48,316 bases of DNA from Desulfomonile tiedjei (GCA_016212925.1 JACRDF010000026.1:1-48316), one strand, 5' to 3'; shown: positions 17,913 to 26,975, counted from the stretch's first letter. Notes: generated by a model from the letters alone, not told the origin. Numbers and translations: made by a program.

Positions 17913-18155
17913 ATGGCGAGGTACCAAATAGAAGTCTCAGTCAAGGATTGCGCCGGCTGTCTGCGGTGCGAGCTGGCCTGTTCCGATGCTCACACGAAGG
18001 CCTTCAATCCTTCTGCGTCCAGAATCCGGGTGTCGATGTCAAGCGGGGATTGCAGGATCGACTTTACCGAGGACTGCGTCGAGTGTGGGATCTGTGCAGA
18101 CCAGTGCTTCTACGGTGCACTGTCCAAGAGCAACAAAGACCGGGAGGATCAATGA
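17913..18155 (+). CDS. Ferredoxin-like [4Fe-4S] protein, partner of AOR
   Basis: An 80-residue two-cluster ferredoxin: CAGCLRCELAC (Cys 13, 16, 19, 23) and CVECGICADQC (Cys 55, 58, 61, 65), plus an extra Cys at 47. The second motif lacks the Pro after the last Cys. It should carry electrons between the oxidoreductase and the cell's ferredoxin pool. AAGGAG precedes the ATG by 10 nt. Its stop overlaps the AOR start in an ATGA, so the two are translationally coupled, as expected for a dedicated electron-transfer subunit. Confidence 0.88.
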   Translation: MARYQIEVSVKDCAGCLRCELACSDAHTKAFNPSASRIRVSMSSGDCRIDFTEDCVECGICADQCFYGALSKSNKDREDQ

Positions 18156-20014
18156 ACATGGCTGGGTTTGCCGGAAAGATCCTGTGGGTTGATTTGACCA
18201 AAGGCGTAACGAGACAAGAGCCTTTGGACATGTCGTTGGCGGAAAAGTACATCGGCGGGCTGGGCCTCTGCCTACAATTGTACTCTGATGCAATGAAACC
18301 GGGCTGCGACCCCCTGTCACCGGAAAATCCCATCGTTCTAGGAGCGGGTCCTTTGGTCGGCACCGGCCTGCCATCGACATCCCGCGTGTACTCGGTTTCC
18401 AAGCTGCCCGCGACCGGCACCATTGGTTGGTGCGGGGCCGGGGGATTCGTCTTCGGGGCCATGCTCAAAAACAGCGGTTTTGACCACATAGTCATCCGAG
18501 GCAGGTCAGATCGGCCGGTGTATCTAACAATCTTCGACGACGATATTCGGCTGAATGACGCGGATCACCTGTGGGGCTCGACCGTCGAAGGGGCAACCCA
18601 TGCACTATGGCAGAAGCATGGAATGCCAAGCGGCGTACTGGCCATCGGTCCGGCGGGCGAAAACCTGGTTCCCTTTTCAATGGCCTTCGTCGATCGCATC
18701 TCAACCTTGGGCCGGGGAGGTTTGGGCGCTGTGATGGGCTCCAAGAACCTGAAGGCGGTCGTGGTCAAGGGCACGGGTGGGATCGCGGTGGCTGATCGCA
18801 AACGATACAGGGCTCTAAGTAATGAATTGTTGGACAAGATTCGGTCCTGGCCGCACCTGAGGGACGCGCAAGACCTGGGAATGGTACAGGCATTTCCCGT
18901 TGTTTCCAAGGACGAGTACAGGCGGATCAAGAAGCGCCGGGTGGCCTGTGTTTCCTGCCCGATCGGATGCAAAGACGTCATTGAGATTCCGGACGGGCCA
19001 TTCAAAGGTCTCGCCAAGTGCACGAGTTCCGTAGTCAACTTGTATACCCCGGTCCTCTACGGCTTCAAGGACTATCGTGAGGCGATCAAGTGCATGGCCA
19101 CTATTGATGAATACGGCCTCGACATGTTCGAATTTTTCGGTGTCATGGACATGGCCAAGAAACTGATCGACCATGGAATAATCTCGGCGGGTCCAGCCGA
19201 GCCGGAGATCAAACTCGATTCGTTGGGTTCCATGGAGGCGTGGGCTCGAAACATCAGTTTGCGGGAAGGGCTGGGAGAAGTCCTGGCACGCGGGTTTAAC
19301 GGAATCATCGAGGAATACGGAGACAGGGCCATGGAGTTTGCCCCCGCGCTCATCAAAGGGATGCACCCATACGCTGGGCCGGGTTCGGCACTGGCCTGGA
19401 ACTTTTTCGGGACCATGGAGCTGGGGCAGGTCCTGGACCCGCGCGGTCCACACGTGGGTTCCGGCGGGTCGCCCACATATTTCGCCAAGAGGCCTCTTGA
19501 GGCGTTTCCCAAGCATCTGAAGCGAATGGGAGTCCCGAGTGAAGCAATTGATCGAATCATCAAAGGGGCCGGTGCCGGGACAGAGAGGCAAGAACTCAAG
19601 ATCGGTGCGCTGCTTAGGTACTCACATGCTTGGTTCCTCACATTAGGTTCACTGGGTATCTGCGCTCGGGGTCAAATCAATCGTTTCTACGATGCTGAGT
19701 TGTGCGCTCAGTTGTACCAAGCGGTCACCGGGATCCGGACCGACCTGCCCGCGCTGCGCCTCAGGGTGGATCGTGTCTGGACGCTCTACCGGATGGCTAA
19801 CCTTCGGGAGGGCCTGGAACCTCACAAACAAGAAGCACCACCGGAAAAGTGGTTCAGCGAAACCGGGTTCAGGCACTATCTGACAGGCCATCGTCTCACC
19901 CGTTCTGAGACGGAAAACATGATCGCGGAGTATTACAGCGAATGGGGGTGGAACTCGGCGACCGGAGTCCCGACTGCGCAGGCGCTGGAAAGACTGGGGC
20001 TAACCAACCCCTGA
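18152..20014 (+). CDS. Aldehyde:ferredoxin oxidoreductase, tungsten or molybdenum enzyme
   Basis: Oxidises aldehydes to carboxylic acids with ferredoxin as electron partner, using a tungstopterin (or molybdopterin) centre and a [4Fe-4S] cluster. The 620-residue protein has the N-terminal AOR domain (WVDLTKGVTRQEPLDMSLAE, then the LVGTGLPSTSRVY, GAGGFVFGAMLK and TLGRGGLGAVMGSKNLKAVV pterin-binding stretches). Cluster ligands are CVSCPIGC (266, 269, 273) with a fourth Cys near 504 (GICARGQ). It is of normal length. GGGAGG lies 6 nt before the ATG at 18152, which overlaps the ferredoxin stop; the longer upstream frame is only the ferredoxin gene read in another frame. The C-terminal half is typical of AOR rather than of formaldehyde or glyceraldehyde subtypes, but the substrate cannot be read from sequence. 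Confidence 0.94.
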   Translation: MNMAGFAGKILWVDLTKGVTRQEPLDMSLAEKYIGGLGLCLQLYSDAMKPGCDPLSPENPIVLGAGPLVGTGLPSTSRVYSVSKLPATGTIGWCGAGGFVFGAMLKNSGFDHIVIRGRSDRPVYLTIFDDDIRLNDADHLWGSTVEGATHALWQKHGMPSGVLAIGPAGENLVPFSMAFVDRISTLGRGGLGAVMGSKNLKAVVVKGTGGIAVADRKRYRALSNELLDKIRSWPHLRDAQDLGMVQAFPVVSKDEYRRIKKRRVACVSCPIGCKDVIEIPDGPFKGLAKCTSSVVNLYTPVLYGFKDYREAIKCMATIDEYGLDMFEFFGVMDMAKKLIDHGIISAGPAEPEIKLDSLGSMEAWARNISLREGLGEVLARGFNGIIEEYGDRAMEFAPALIKGMHPYAGPGSALAWNFFGTMELGQVLDPRGPHVGSGGSPTYFAKRPLEAFPKHLKRMGVPSEAIDRIIKGAGAGTERQELKIGALLRYSHAWFLTLGSLGICARGQINRFYDAELCAQLYQAVTGIRTDLPALRLRVDRVWTLYRMANLREGLEPHKQEAPPEKWFSETGFRHYLTGHRLTRSETENMIAEYYSEWGWNSATGVPTAQALERLGLTNP

Positions 20015-20026
20015 CCTAGAGGTGAT

Positions 20027-20134
20027 ATGGTGATTCTGTTTTCTCTGGATGGAGTCGCGCTGCTGGCCAAGCCAGTCCCGCGTTGGCGGGACACGCCAAA
20101 GTCAATCCGTGATTATTTTCCGGAACTGCTATAG
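20027..20134 (+). CDS. Possible 35-residue peptide after AOR
   Basis: A short frame begins 13 nt after the AOR stop with AGAGGTG immediately upstream of ATG. The peptide starts MVILFSLDGVALLAKPVPRW, has an Arg/Asp-rich centre and ends in DYFPELL. It has no membrane segment or recognised domain. It could be a coupled small subunit or chance. It does not have the Gly-Gly end of a MoaD sulfur carrier. Confidence 0.3.
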   Translation: MVILFSLDGVALLAKPVPRWRDTPKSIRDYFPELL

Positions 20135-20203
20135 AACTCTGTGCACCTGATCTTCCTCTGAGTCCATACCGACTTTCACGAGCAAGCATTCGGCCAAAGC
20201 TGT

Positions 20204-20980
20204 TCAGAGAAGTTCCGTCTTTTCCAATACTACCCTACCAAACATTGCCAGATGATTCATCCAGGGACCGAGGGCTTTCTCCAACCTTCTTGCAGGCCCG
20301 AAGAGGCTGCCGGGTACTAACGATCGGAGAGCCATTCCCCCTGAGAGCAGGTAACTGAACGGCATGCCGGCATCTATACTCTTGAGTCGCCACTCCGGAA
20401 ACTCACGCTGAAATTGATCGAGGTCTCTCTTAAAAATGATCCAGGGGAGAGCGCCATTAGCGCCGGAGAGTGGGCCGCTGGAGGGAAATTCCCACTCCTT
20501 GGCCCGGGGCTGGAAAGGCTCATGATGCAATCTACTATAAATGAGCGTGGACCAAGGCGTAACCCAGGGCTCGATCATTATTACAGCGCCACCTGGCTTC
20601 AAACAGCGTAAGGCTTCGGCGAAAAAGATCCTCGGACGAGGAAGGTGATGGAGAACGTCGATCATGACTACGGCCCGCAGGGTCCCGTCTCTGAACGGGA
20701 TACAATGAGCGTCCAAAACCAGCGAAATGTCCGGGAGATGCAGCAAGTCCGAGGTGATCAGATCGGGTATATGATCTTGAAGAAAACCCGCGCCCGCGCC
20801 CAGTTCCAGTACAGGCCCCGATTGCCGAGGCAGGGCCTCAACTATCCATCTGTACCATTCTTGGTAGAGTTTTCTAAGAAAGACCTTTTCGCGGAGGATT
20901 TGCCGGCGAACCACGGTGGCCTTTGGGTCATCCAGATCCAGGTTCCGGGCCAAAGGATGAGTCAACACCAGCTTAAACAT
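20204..20980 (-). CDS. Class I SAM-dependent methyltransferase
   Basis: A 258-residue soluble protein of the Methyltransf_11 group. Motif I is VLELGAGAGFL (about 57-67), motif II-like DLLHLPDISLVLDAHCIPFRD, then the AVVMIDVLHHLPRP segment and ALRCLKPGGAVIMIEP at motif III. The C-terminal region (WEFPSSGPLSGANGALPWIIF, then a hydrophobic part) probably binds the substrate. The target is not indicated; UbiE- or glycan/lipid-type small molecules are typical. GGAGC precedes the ATG. It is the last gene of a minus-strand group, 48 nt after the regulator that ends at 21029, so cotranscription is possible. Confidence 0.85.
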   Translation of the reverse strand: MFKLVLTHPLARNLDLDDPKATVVRRQILREKVFLRKLYQEWYRWIVEALPRQSGPVLELGAGAGFLQDHIPDLITSDLLHLPDISLVLDAHCIPFRDGTLRAVVMIDVLHHLPRPRIFFAEALRCLKPGGAVIMIEPWVTPWSTLIYSRLHHEPFQPRAKEWEFPSSGPLSGANGALPWIIFKRDLDQFQREFPEWRLKSIDAGMPFSYLLSGGMALRSLVPGSLFGPARRLEKALGPWMNHLAMFGRVVLEKTELL

Positions 20981-21028
20981 TCCGAATGCTCCAGGTGTGG
21001 CGTCCGGAAACGCTTCGGCTAACCGGCA

Positions 21029-22072
21029 CTACTCGCGCTCCTCCGCGGACACGGGGACCCGGCCCGAACGTATTCGAGCAGCACGGGTTTCCAGCAACCT
21101 GGCATCCTGTGTCTTTCCCAATTTCTTGCGAATGTCCGCCAGCTCCTCCAGACTCCGGGCAACTTTGGGATGGTCGCCGCCCAGGTTCTTCTCCAGCAAT
21201 TCCAGGGCCCGTTGTAGAAAAGACTCAGCCTCCACGAGCGCGCCGTCTGATTCACAGAGGCCCGCGGCCAGGTGAAGGTTCGCTGCCCGGCTGAGCCAAT
21301 CACGGCTGTCCAGCCCTCCTTGGGGCGCCTCGCGGAAACAGAAAGTCACGGCATTGACATGACCATCCGGGTTTTCCAGCGGCAGCACGTCTTGTTCGAT
21401 GGCTATCTCCGCCTTGTTTCGAGCAACCAGCACGTACCCGGGGTGGAGGGGAGCGAATCCCTCCCTGGCAAGCTCGTCAAAAAAATCAGGCAAAAAGGCC
21501 CCTGATGTGCGATCTTTTATCAGATAGACGTCGGACAAGTGCAGGCCCACTGCCTCCGCGTAATTCCACCCCGTAAGCGTTTCCGCCAGCGAGTTCATGT
21601 GCCTTATGAGCCCGTTTTCGTCGGTAACTATGACTGCTCCACCGATCACCTCCAGGGCTTTGGTAAAACACGCTGCGGTATCTTTCGATTTTCTTTCCTG
21701 CAAATGCTTGTACAGCGAGACCTCGATGGTGGTGCGCAATTCGACTTCGGAAAAGGGTTTTACCAGGTAGCCGAAAGGTTGAGCCAGCTTGGCCCTCTGC
21801 AAAGTCTTTTCGTCTGTGTGGGCAGTCAAATATACTATCGGGATGTCATATCGGTCGTGAATTCTCTTGGCAGCCTCTACACCGTCCATTTCCCCTGCCA
21901 GTTTGATGTCCATGAGCACCAGATCCGGCTGAGCCGTTCCCGCGGTCTGTACGGCCTCTTCGCCCGAACTGACCACATCGGTGACGGTGTATCCGAGATT
22001 TTTAAGCTTTCTCTGAATTTCCATAGCGATGAGGATTTCGTCTTCGACGATCATTATTGTTTCAGCCGCCAT
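21029..22072 (-). CDS. Response regulator with receiver, PAS and TPR-like C-terminus
   Basis: A 347-residue signalling protein. The receiver domain (1-120) has Asp 55 in [10 protein letters not shown], the conserved Thr near 83 and Lys near 105. Residues about 130-245 form a PAS domain ([30 protein letters not shown]). The C-terminus (about 265-335) has TPR-like helices ([40 protein letters not shown]). There is no DNA-binding or enzymatic domain. The start overlaps the end of the kinase gene by 11 nt, with GGGGGAAACAC as ribosome site. It is probably a phosphorylation target of the kinase and passes the signal by protein contact. Confidence 0.85.
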   Translation of the reverse strand: MAAETIMIVEDEILIAMEIQRKLKNLGYTVTDVVSSGEEAVQTAGTAQPDLVLMDIKLAGEMDGVEAAKRIHDRYDIPIVYLTAHTDEKTLQRAKLAQPFGYLVKPFSEVELRTTIEVSLYKHLQERKSKDTAACFTKALEVIGGAVIVTDENGLIRHMNSLAETLTGWNYAEAVGLHLSDVYLIKDRTSGAFLPDFFDELAREGFAPLHPGYVLVARNKAEIAIEQDVLPLENPDGHVNAVTFCFREAPQGGLDSRDWLSRAANLHLAAGLCESDGALVEAESFLQRALELLEKNLGGDHPKVARSLEELADIRKKLGKTQDARLLETRAARIRSGRVPVSAEERE

Positions 22073-23048
22073 GTGTTTCCCCCGAAGAATTCAAGAGTCG
22101 AAAATCTACTTTCACGGTTGTGCCTCCGTTGGAGGACACATGGAGTCGTCCACGCAATTGTGCCTCCGCTAGATTGGCAACCAACTGAAAGCCTAGAGAC
22201 TCGTTCTTCTTGTAGTTGAAATCGGCCGGCAAACCTATGCCGTTGTCCTTTACCGACAAAACAAACCGATCCTCGGGAGCCCTTGAGAACTCGACCAGGA
22301 CGCGGCCGCTGCGGCCTTCCGGGAAGGCGTGTTTCAGGCTGTTAGTAACCAGTTCGTTGATTATCAGGCCGCACGGAAAGACAGTTCCCACAGGAAGGAA
22401 AACATGATCCGCTCGCGTCTCCACGGAAACACCGGATGCTTTGTCAAAAAAAGCTTGAAGTATATGATTCGCCAGATTGGCGGCATATTCGGAGATGTCG
22501 ATGCCGGCAAGGTCTTCGGAGCGATACAGATGGTCGTGAATGAGCGCCATGGACCGGATGCGACTCTGGCTGTCATTGAGCGCTCCGAGGACCCTTTCAT
22601 CCTTGACGTAATCGCACTGGAGCGCAAGAAGGCTGGATATGATCTGCAAGTTGTTCTTGACCCGATGGTGGACCTCGCTTAACAACACTTCCTTTTCCTT
22701 CAGGGACGCTCTGATCTGTGCTTCGGCAATCTCGCGCTGGGATATTTCCATCCTGAGCTGCTCATTGGCTTGGCTTAGTTCCTTTGTTCTCTCCTGGACC
22801 TTTCTTTCCAGTTCTTGTTGAGCCTGCTTTAACGCCTCTTCCGCGGCTATTCTGGCTGAGATCTCCCGCTGCATCTCCTCATTGGCCTTTTCCAATGCCC
22901 TGCGGCGTTCCTTCTCCTCCTGATACAGCCTTGCCAGATCATTCGCGTATTTCAGCGACTGTTCAATGAGCTGATGCTTTTCGAGGTCTTGTTCCTTGTC
23001 CAAATCCGGGCCTTCATTCATGCCGATTTCCCCGGAAACCACGGTCAC
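22062..23048 (-). CDS. HisKA_2-type sensor histidine kinase (cytoplasmic)
   Basis: A soluble kinase of 328 residues with no transmembrane segment. Residues about 20-118 form a long coiled coil ([20 protein letters not shown]). The HisKA_2 phospho-acceptor box is [20 protein letters not shown] with His near 127. The ATPase domain has the N-box [14 protein letters not shown] and the G1 box KDNGIGLP. The GTG start overlaps the stop of the receiver gene upstream; an ATG at 23021 with GGGGAAA upstream is an alternative start. It sits between two receiver genes in one minus-strand unit, so it is most likely controlled by the single-domain receiver, by coiled-coil contact or both. Confidence 0.93.
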   Translation of the reverse strand: MTVVSGEIGMNEGPDLDKEQDLEKHQLIEQSLKYANDLARLYQEEKERRRALEKANEEMQREISARIAAEEALKQAQQELERKVQERTKELSQANEQLRMEISQREIAEAQIRASLKEKEVLLSEVHHRVKNNLQIISSLLALQCDYVKDERVLGALNDSQSRIRSMALIHDHLYRSEDLAGIDISEYAANLANHILQAFFDKASGVSVETRADHVFLPVGTVFPCGLIINELVTNSLKHAFPEGRSGRVLVEFSRAPEDRFVLSVKDNGIGLPADFNYKKNESLGFQLVANLAEAQLRGRLHVSSNGGTTVKVDFRLLNSSGETHGG

Positions 23049-23410
23049 CCTAAAACTTGTTCCACCTTTTTGAGCAATTCCAGCGGGCTGAAAGGCTTCG
23101 CGAAGTATTCGTCAGCGCCGGCTTGGAGCCCCTCTCGCCTGTCAGTGGACTGGCCCTTGGCGGTAAGTAGAATTATTGTGCAGTCCCTGGTTGTCGGGTC
23201 GCGTTTTATTGTGCGAGTGGCTTCAAGCCCGTCCACCGGGCCTGGCATCATAATGTCCATCAGAATCAGATCCGGTTTTTGGGCCTGAGCGATCTCTATC
23301 GCTTGTGTCCCTGTTTCGCCCTTCAGGATCTCGTATTCTCCTCGGGAAAGGGTTGCTTCAACAAGGTCTCTGACTTCTTCGAGATCGTCCACGATAAGGA
23401 TTTTCTTCAT
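23045..23410 (-). CDS. Single-domain response regulator (CheY-like)
   Basis: A 121-residue receiver with DD pocket residues near 8-9, phospho-acceptor Asp 52 ([10 protein letters not shown]), Thr 83 and Lys 105 (FAKPF). There is no output domain. Its stop codon overlaps the GTG start of the kinase, so the two are translationally coupled. It is the first gene of the minus-strand signalling operon. It may relay phosphate from another kinase or modulate the partner kinase. Confidence 0.93.
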   Translation of the reverse strand: MKKILIVDDLEEVRDLVEATLSRGEYEILKGETGTQAIEIAQAQKPDLILMDIMMPGPVDGLEATRTIKRDPTTRDCTIILLTAKGQSTDRREGLQAGADEYFAKPFSPLELLKKVEQVLG

Positions 23411-23600
23411 TGTCCGGCATCCTTCAGGTCACTTTGTTACGAGGTCGCGAAGTTCAGATTGAACATAAACCGTAACATGACGCGGCAGAATGCCACATTG
23501 TATCATTAACGAGCTTGGAACGGTAGACTTGAATAGTGCTTTTCGGCTCTTTTGCAGCAAGTTGCGGCCGTGGCTATAGTCATCGGCGCCAAGCGATCTC

Positions 23601-23860
23601 TTATACAGGTTGCCAGAAGTAATGTCCGTTTGGCCATGAGACGGTCAGTCCGGTTTTCAGAACGTTTCGAAAGAGCCTACTTTGCAGGACGGCTATGACG
23701 CCCGTCGTTCCCGCGAAGGCGGGAACCTTGTAGGCACCGGCCTCCGTGCCGGTGCACATTTTGGCCGGCAGGGACGCCGGCCCTACGATTCCTGCTTTCG
23801 CAGGAATGACGGAATGGAGTGCCTGCAAATCGGACAGGAGATGTGGCAACTGCTATAAAA
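23601..23860. repeat. MITE-like element, family A, copy 4
   Basis: About 260 bp, the reverse complement of the element at 211-474 with high similarity along its length. Its ends are TTATACAGGTTGCCAGAAGT at the left and, inverted, ATGTGGCAACTGCTATAAAA at the right. The interior carries the same three hairpins. It lies in the gap between the signalling operon and the MBL-fold gene, and the rest of that 23411-23974 gap has no other recognisable element. Confidence 0.82.
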
Positions 23861-23974
23861 CCGGCGCGCTTTCATTTGAGTAACATTGAGAACGCCTGTC
23901 GCGGGATTCGAGGACGGCTTGTTCGCTCCCTAACAGAATGAAGAAAGCATATACATAGCAGGCGGCGCTAAGCG

Positions 23975-25045
23975 TCACCGTTGGCTCAGGGCAATCGTCT
24001 CTCCGTGCCTGAGCGCGACGAATTCCCCATCAGGCAAGTTTTTTGATTTTCGCGCCTGTTCAAGCCGTTTCGGCGGTTCGTCAAGCGGCTCGTCGCTGAG
24101 CACAAAAGTCCCCCAGTGTATGCCGACGGACTTCTTTGAGCGGACATCCAGATGGACCCGGACCGCCTCGTCGGGATTCATGTGAGAACTCCGCATGAAC
24201 CATCGAGGCTCGTAGGCTCCGATAGGGATGGCCGACAGGTCAAACGGTCCCAGTCTTCGGCCTATTTCCTCAAATATACCGGCGTAGCCCGAGTCGCCCG
24301 CAAAATAGAAACTAAAACCTTCTGATCTTATCACCCAGCCGGCCCACAAGGTTTGATTTCGAGGCGTCAAAAGCCTCTTGCTCCAGTGCCGAGCCGGAAC
24401 CGCGATGATTTCCAGGCCGTCGGCATGTTGCACGTCCCACCAGTCCATTTCTCGCACATTCGTTATGCCGAGATCCCGGAACCATTCCTTCAGCCCGAGC
24501 GGCACGAAGAATATGGTTTCTCGGCCCCCTTCCCTGTTGTACAGATCCATTATGGTGGGCTGATCCAGTGAATCGTAATGATCATGGGAGATGACGACGA
24601 TGTCGATTCGCGGAAGGTCTCGGAGCGCCAATCCCGGCGGAATCACTCGCTTGGGGCCTATCCATTGAAGCGGCGACGCGCGCTGAGAAAATTGGGGGTC
24701 TGTCAGTATGTTCTTGCCGCCCAGTTGCAGCAAAATCGTGGCATGGCCGATCCATGTGAAAGTTGTTTTGTTGCTGTTGGACTTAAGATCCTGCGGGTCA
24801 TTCTTGGCCGGAGGGAAATTGTAAGTCGCTTTCGGAGGAAGTCCCTTCCGGAAACGCTCCCATTGCCATCGCAAGAGGTCGGTGAATCCACGTTCGTCAA
24901 CGGAATCAGGATTCTTGAAGCCTGACGCTGTGTGGTGCGACTTGCCGGAATCGAGTGACCGATCGGCAGAACTTGGCGCAACAAGCATTACCGCTCCAGC
25001 GAAAGCCGCAACAAACAATAGTAGACTACACCAGGTCGTTGGCAT
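23975..25045 (-). CDS. Secreted MBL-fold hydrolase (NAPE-PLD/UlaG-like)
   Basis: A 356-residue protein with an N-terminal signal or anchor (MPTTWCSLLLFVAAFAGAVM). The metallo-beta-lactamase domain contains WIGHATILLQ, the metal-binding VISHDHYDSLD box (HxHxD type), AVPARHWSKR and FYFAGDSGYAG. The C-terminal part has GIHWGTF. Such proteins are phosphodiesterase- or lactonase-like hydrolases. The substrate is unknown. The ATG at 25045 is preferred because AGGGTG lies 7 nt upstream; a GTG at 25054 would also work. The gene stands alone. Confidence 0.87.
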   Translation of the reverse strand: MPTTWCSLLLFVAAFAGAVMLVAPSSADRSLDSGKSHHTASGFKNPDSVDERGFTDLLRWQWERFRKGLPPKATYNFPPAKNDPQDLKSNSNKTTFTWIGHATILLQLGGKNILTDPQFSQRASPLQWIGPKRVIPPGLALRDLPRIDIVVISHDHYDSLDQPTIMDLYNREGGRETIFFVPLGLKEWFRDLGITNVREMDWWDVQHADGLEIIAVPARHWSKRLLTPRNQTLWAGWVIRSEGFSFYFAGDSGYAGIFEEIGRRLGPFDLSAIPIGAYEPRWFMRSSHMNPDEAVRVHLDVRSKKSVGIHWGTFVLSDEPLDEPPKRLEQARKSKNLPDGEFVALRHGETIALSQR

Positions 25046-25216
25046 CCGAAGCACCCTGACGAAATTGAAATAATAGCGGATGTAAGACTTCGCAGAACTT
25101 CAGAGACATTTGAAGGCACCCCTTCAGAAGCTCCCAATTATTGCAAACAATTTTGCTACCGGCAGGTGTCCGGCGTAGCTGAAGGGAGCACCGCCAGTTG
25201 ATCAGAGACTCAGCCT

Positions 25217-25308
25217 CAGCCCTTGCCTTCGCAGAGGCAAGGGCTGCAAATCATAGGAGTTTTTGGGGTGGGGTCCGGGGAGGCCCTTTTTGCAAAAAGG
25301 GCCTCCCC
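25217..25308. repeat. Modular palindrome-plus-hairpin repeat, copy 2
   Basis: A perfect 12-bp-arm hairpin (CAGCCCTTGCCT 25217-25228, AGGCAAGGGCTG 25235-25246), the spacer CAAATCATAGGA, a GTTTTTGGGGTGGGGTCC tract and a perfect 32-bp palindrome (25277-25308) centred on TTTTTGCAAAAA. It begins 44 nt beyond the stop of the minus-strand dienelactone hydrolase gene, with the palindrome nearest that gene. Confidence 0.88.
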
Positions 25309-25351
25309 GGCCACTCTTCAAATAACTCATAGGTTTTGCAGCCACCTTAGA

Positions 25352-26140
25352 TCAACTTTTGGTCCCGGGCGAGAAAATCTCTTTGAAAAAAGACTGCATC
25401 GCTTGCCAGGATCTCCGGTTGGCCGATTCGTTGTACGCCGCTCCTTTGCTGTTGTCCGTACCCGCGGCAGGTGTAGTGAACGCATGAACCGAGTTGCCGT
25501 AGAAGATCATTTGCCAGTCCACGCCTGCTTTCCGCATCTCGTCCTCGAATGCCGCGACTTCCTTGGGGGGGACAAATGGATCGTCCGCGCCGTGCAAGAC
25601 CAGCAGTTTTGCCTTTATGTTCTTCGCGTCATTCGGGTTGGGTGTGTCCAGGCCGCCGTGGAAGCTGACCACTCCTTTAATGTCCGCACCGCTCCGGGCC
25701 AATTCCAGGCCAACAGTGCCGCCGAAACAGTATCCGATCACGGCAACGCGGCTCGGGTCAACAATTTTGTTTTTCTTCAATTCCGCGAGCGCCGCGTGGA
25801 TACGCTGTCGCATAAGCTCACGATCGGACTTGTATTTGGTGGCCAACGCGGACGCCTCCTGGGTATTCGCGGGCCGCACGCCCTTGCCGTACATGTCCGC
25901 GACAAAAGCAACGTACCCCAGACCGGCCAATTTGTCCCCTATGCTTCGGTAATGCTCGCCAAGCCCCATCCAATCAGGGACCACAAGGATACCGGGACGA
26001 CGGCCCTCTGCATCCTCGTAACTGAGGTACCCTTCGAGAGCTACATCATGGTCTTTGTACTCGACGGTTTCCTTGTGAGACGCGGCGACTGCCTGAGTAG
26101 CGAGCAGTGTGGCCAGCATCAACATTAGCACTAATTTCAT
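25352..26140 (-). CDS. Exported dienelactone hydrolase family protein
   Basis: An alpha/beta hydrolase of 262 residues with a signal peptide (MKLVLMLMLATLLATQAVAA). The family motifs are VVPDWMGLGEHYRSIGD at the oxyanion region, the nucleophile elbow GYCFGGTVGL with Cys at the active site, HGADDPFVPP with the Asp and SVHAFT with the His. The set is the DLH Cys-Asp-His triad. The protein acts in the periplasm on an ester or lactone of unknown identity. GAGGAGACGGAA precedes the ATG at 26140, which decides this start over an upstream one. A perfect inverted repeat lies 31 nt upstream of the start. Confidence 0.9.
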   Translation of the reverse strand: MKLVLMLMLATLLATQAVAASHKETVEYKDHDVALEGYLSYEDAEGRRPGILVVPDWMGLGEHYRSIGDKLAGLGYVAFVADMYGKGVRPANTQEASALATKYKSDRELMRQRIHAALAELKKNKIVDPSRVAVIGYCFGGTVGLELARSGADIKGVVSFHGGLDTPNPNDAKNIKAKLLVLHGADDPFVPPKEVAAFEDEMRKAGVDWQMIFYGNSVHAFTTPAAGTDNSKGAAYNESANRRSWQAMQSFFKEIFSPGTKS

Positions 26141-26170
26141 TTCCGTCTCCTCTTGCACTTACCAACTGTA

Positions 26171-26197
26171 CATGGAATCAATTTCAGTGATTCCATG
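26171..26197. promoter_or_regulatory. Perfect inverted repeat, candidate operator
   Basis: CATGGAATCA, a 7-bp spacer ATTTCAG and TGATTCCATG form a perfect 10-7-10 inverted repeat. It lies 31 nt upstream of the dienelactone hydrolase start codon on the minus strand and 209 nt before the gene at 26406. It is not followed by T residues, so a terminator is unlikely; a dimeric regulator site is the simplest reading. Confidence 0.4.
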
Positions 26198-26405
26198 TGG
26201 CAATTATGATGCGAGATTTGAGCGAAAGGATTCAGTCATCCTCATGTGTTTGTTGCGAAGTGAAAAAAGATAGAACTCCCGGTAGGTGCTATAATACAAT
26301 AGAAATACCGGGCGTTGTTCGTCGGCAAGCGGCAACCATTAAAGGAAACACCTGATCTTTCATTTCTGAGCAAACATTCAATCCGTTCGTTGCGCAGGAG
26401 GAATC

Positions 26406-26759
26406 ATGAAAAGTCTGACTGTCGCTCTTGTCCTGGTCCTGTTTTCTCTGGTTCAGGCGGATGCGCAGAGCTATTCCAGGGGTGGTTATCAGTCCAGCAG
26501 AACCACGGTGGATGTGCGTGTCAATTCAGACCAGGGAAGCTATTCGGCAAGATCCTTCAGCAGCTACTCCGGCCCGGTTTCGCGAAGGATCTACCGGCCC
26601 CGATACATAGGACCTGTTTACCCTGGAACTGTCTACTATCCGCAGTTCGAAGGGACATATTTCTCCACTGGGGATTCCTCCATAATGATGGGCACCGAAT
26701 ACATGGTTCCGGTGCGGCCCGTGGTTCCGGTGAGGCCATACAGATACCGGTATCGGTGA
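26406..26759 (+). CDS. Small secreted Tyr/Arg/Pro-rich protein
   Basis: A 117-residue product with a signal peptide (MKSLTVALVLVLFSLVQADA) and a low-complexity mature part rich in Tyr, Ser, Arg and Pro (SYSRGGYQSSRTTVDVRVNS, then RRIYRPRYIGPVYPGTVYYP and a PVRPVVPVRPYRYRYR tail). AGGAGGAATC precedes the ATG, a strong ribosome site. No enzymatic domain is seen. It is probably an envelope or surface protein. Its neighbour upstream is divergent. Confidence 0.75.
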   Translation: MKSLTVALVLVLFSLVQADAQSYSRGGYQSSRTTVDVRVNSDQGSYSARSFSSYSGPVSRRIYRPRYIGPVYPGTVYYPQFEGTYFSTGDSSIMMGTEYMVPVRPVVPVRPYRYRYR

Positions 26760-26884
26760 GCCTGACTGGGATACGGTGCAACTAGCCTTGTGGGGCAGGC
26801 CCGCGAGCCGCGGGATTCCAGCCTGCCTGTCCTGGAAAGCCAATAATGACAGGCCGGAAAGCCTGTCCCACAAGATCGGCCACA

Positions 26885-26975
26885 GTAGGATGTGGTGAGC
26901 GAAGCGAACCGCATCTGTCGGGAAAAGAGCAGTGGAACGCGAATGATGCGGTTCCCGTTGATCACCGCATCCTAC
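26885..26975. repeat. 91-bp hairpin element, family C, copy 1
   Basis: Starts with GTAGGATGTGGTGAGCGAAG and ends with GATCACCGCATCCTAC; the two ends are largely complementary, so the whole element can fold into one long hairpin. Identical-length copies lie at 28007-28097 and 28367-28457. This copy ends 28 nt before the DUF4424-like gene. Confidence 0.85.
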
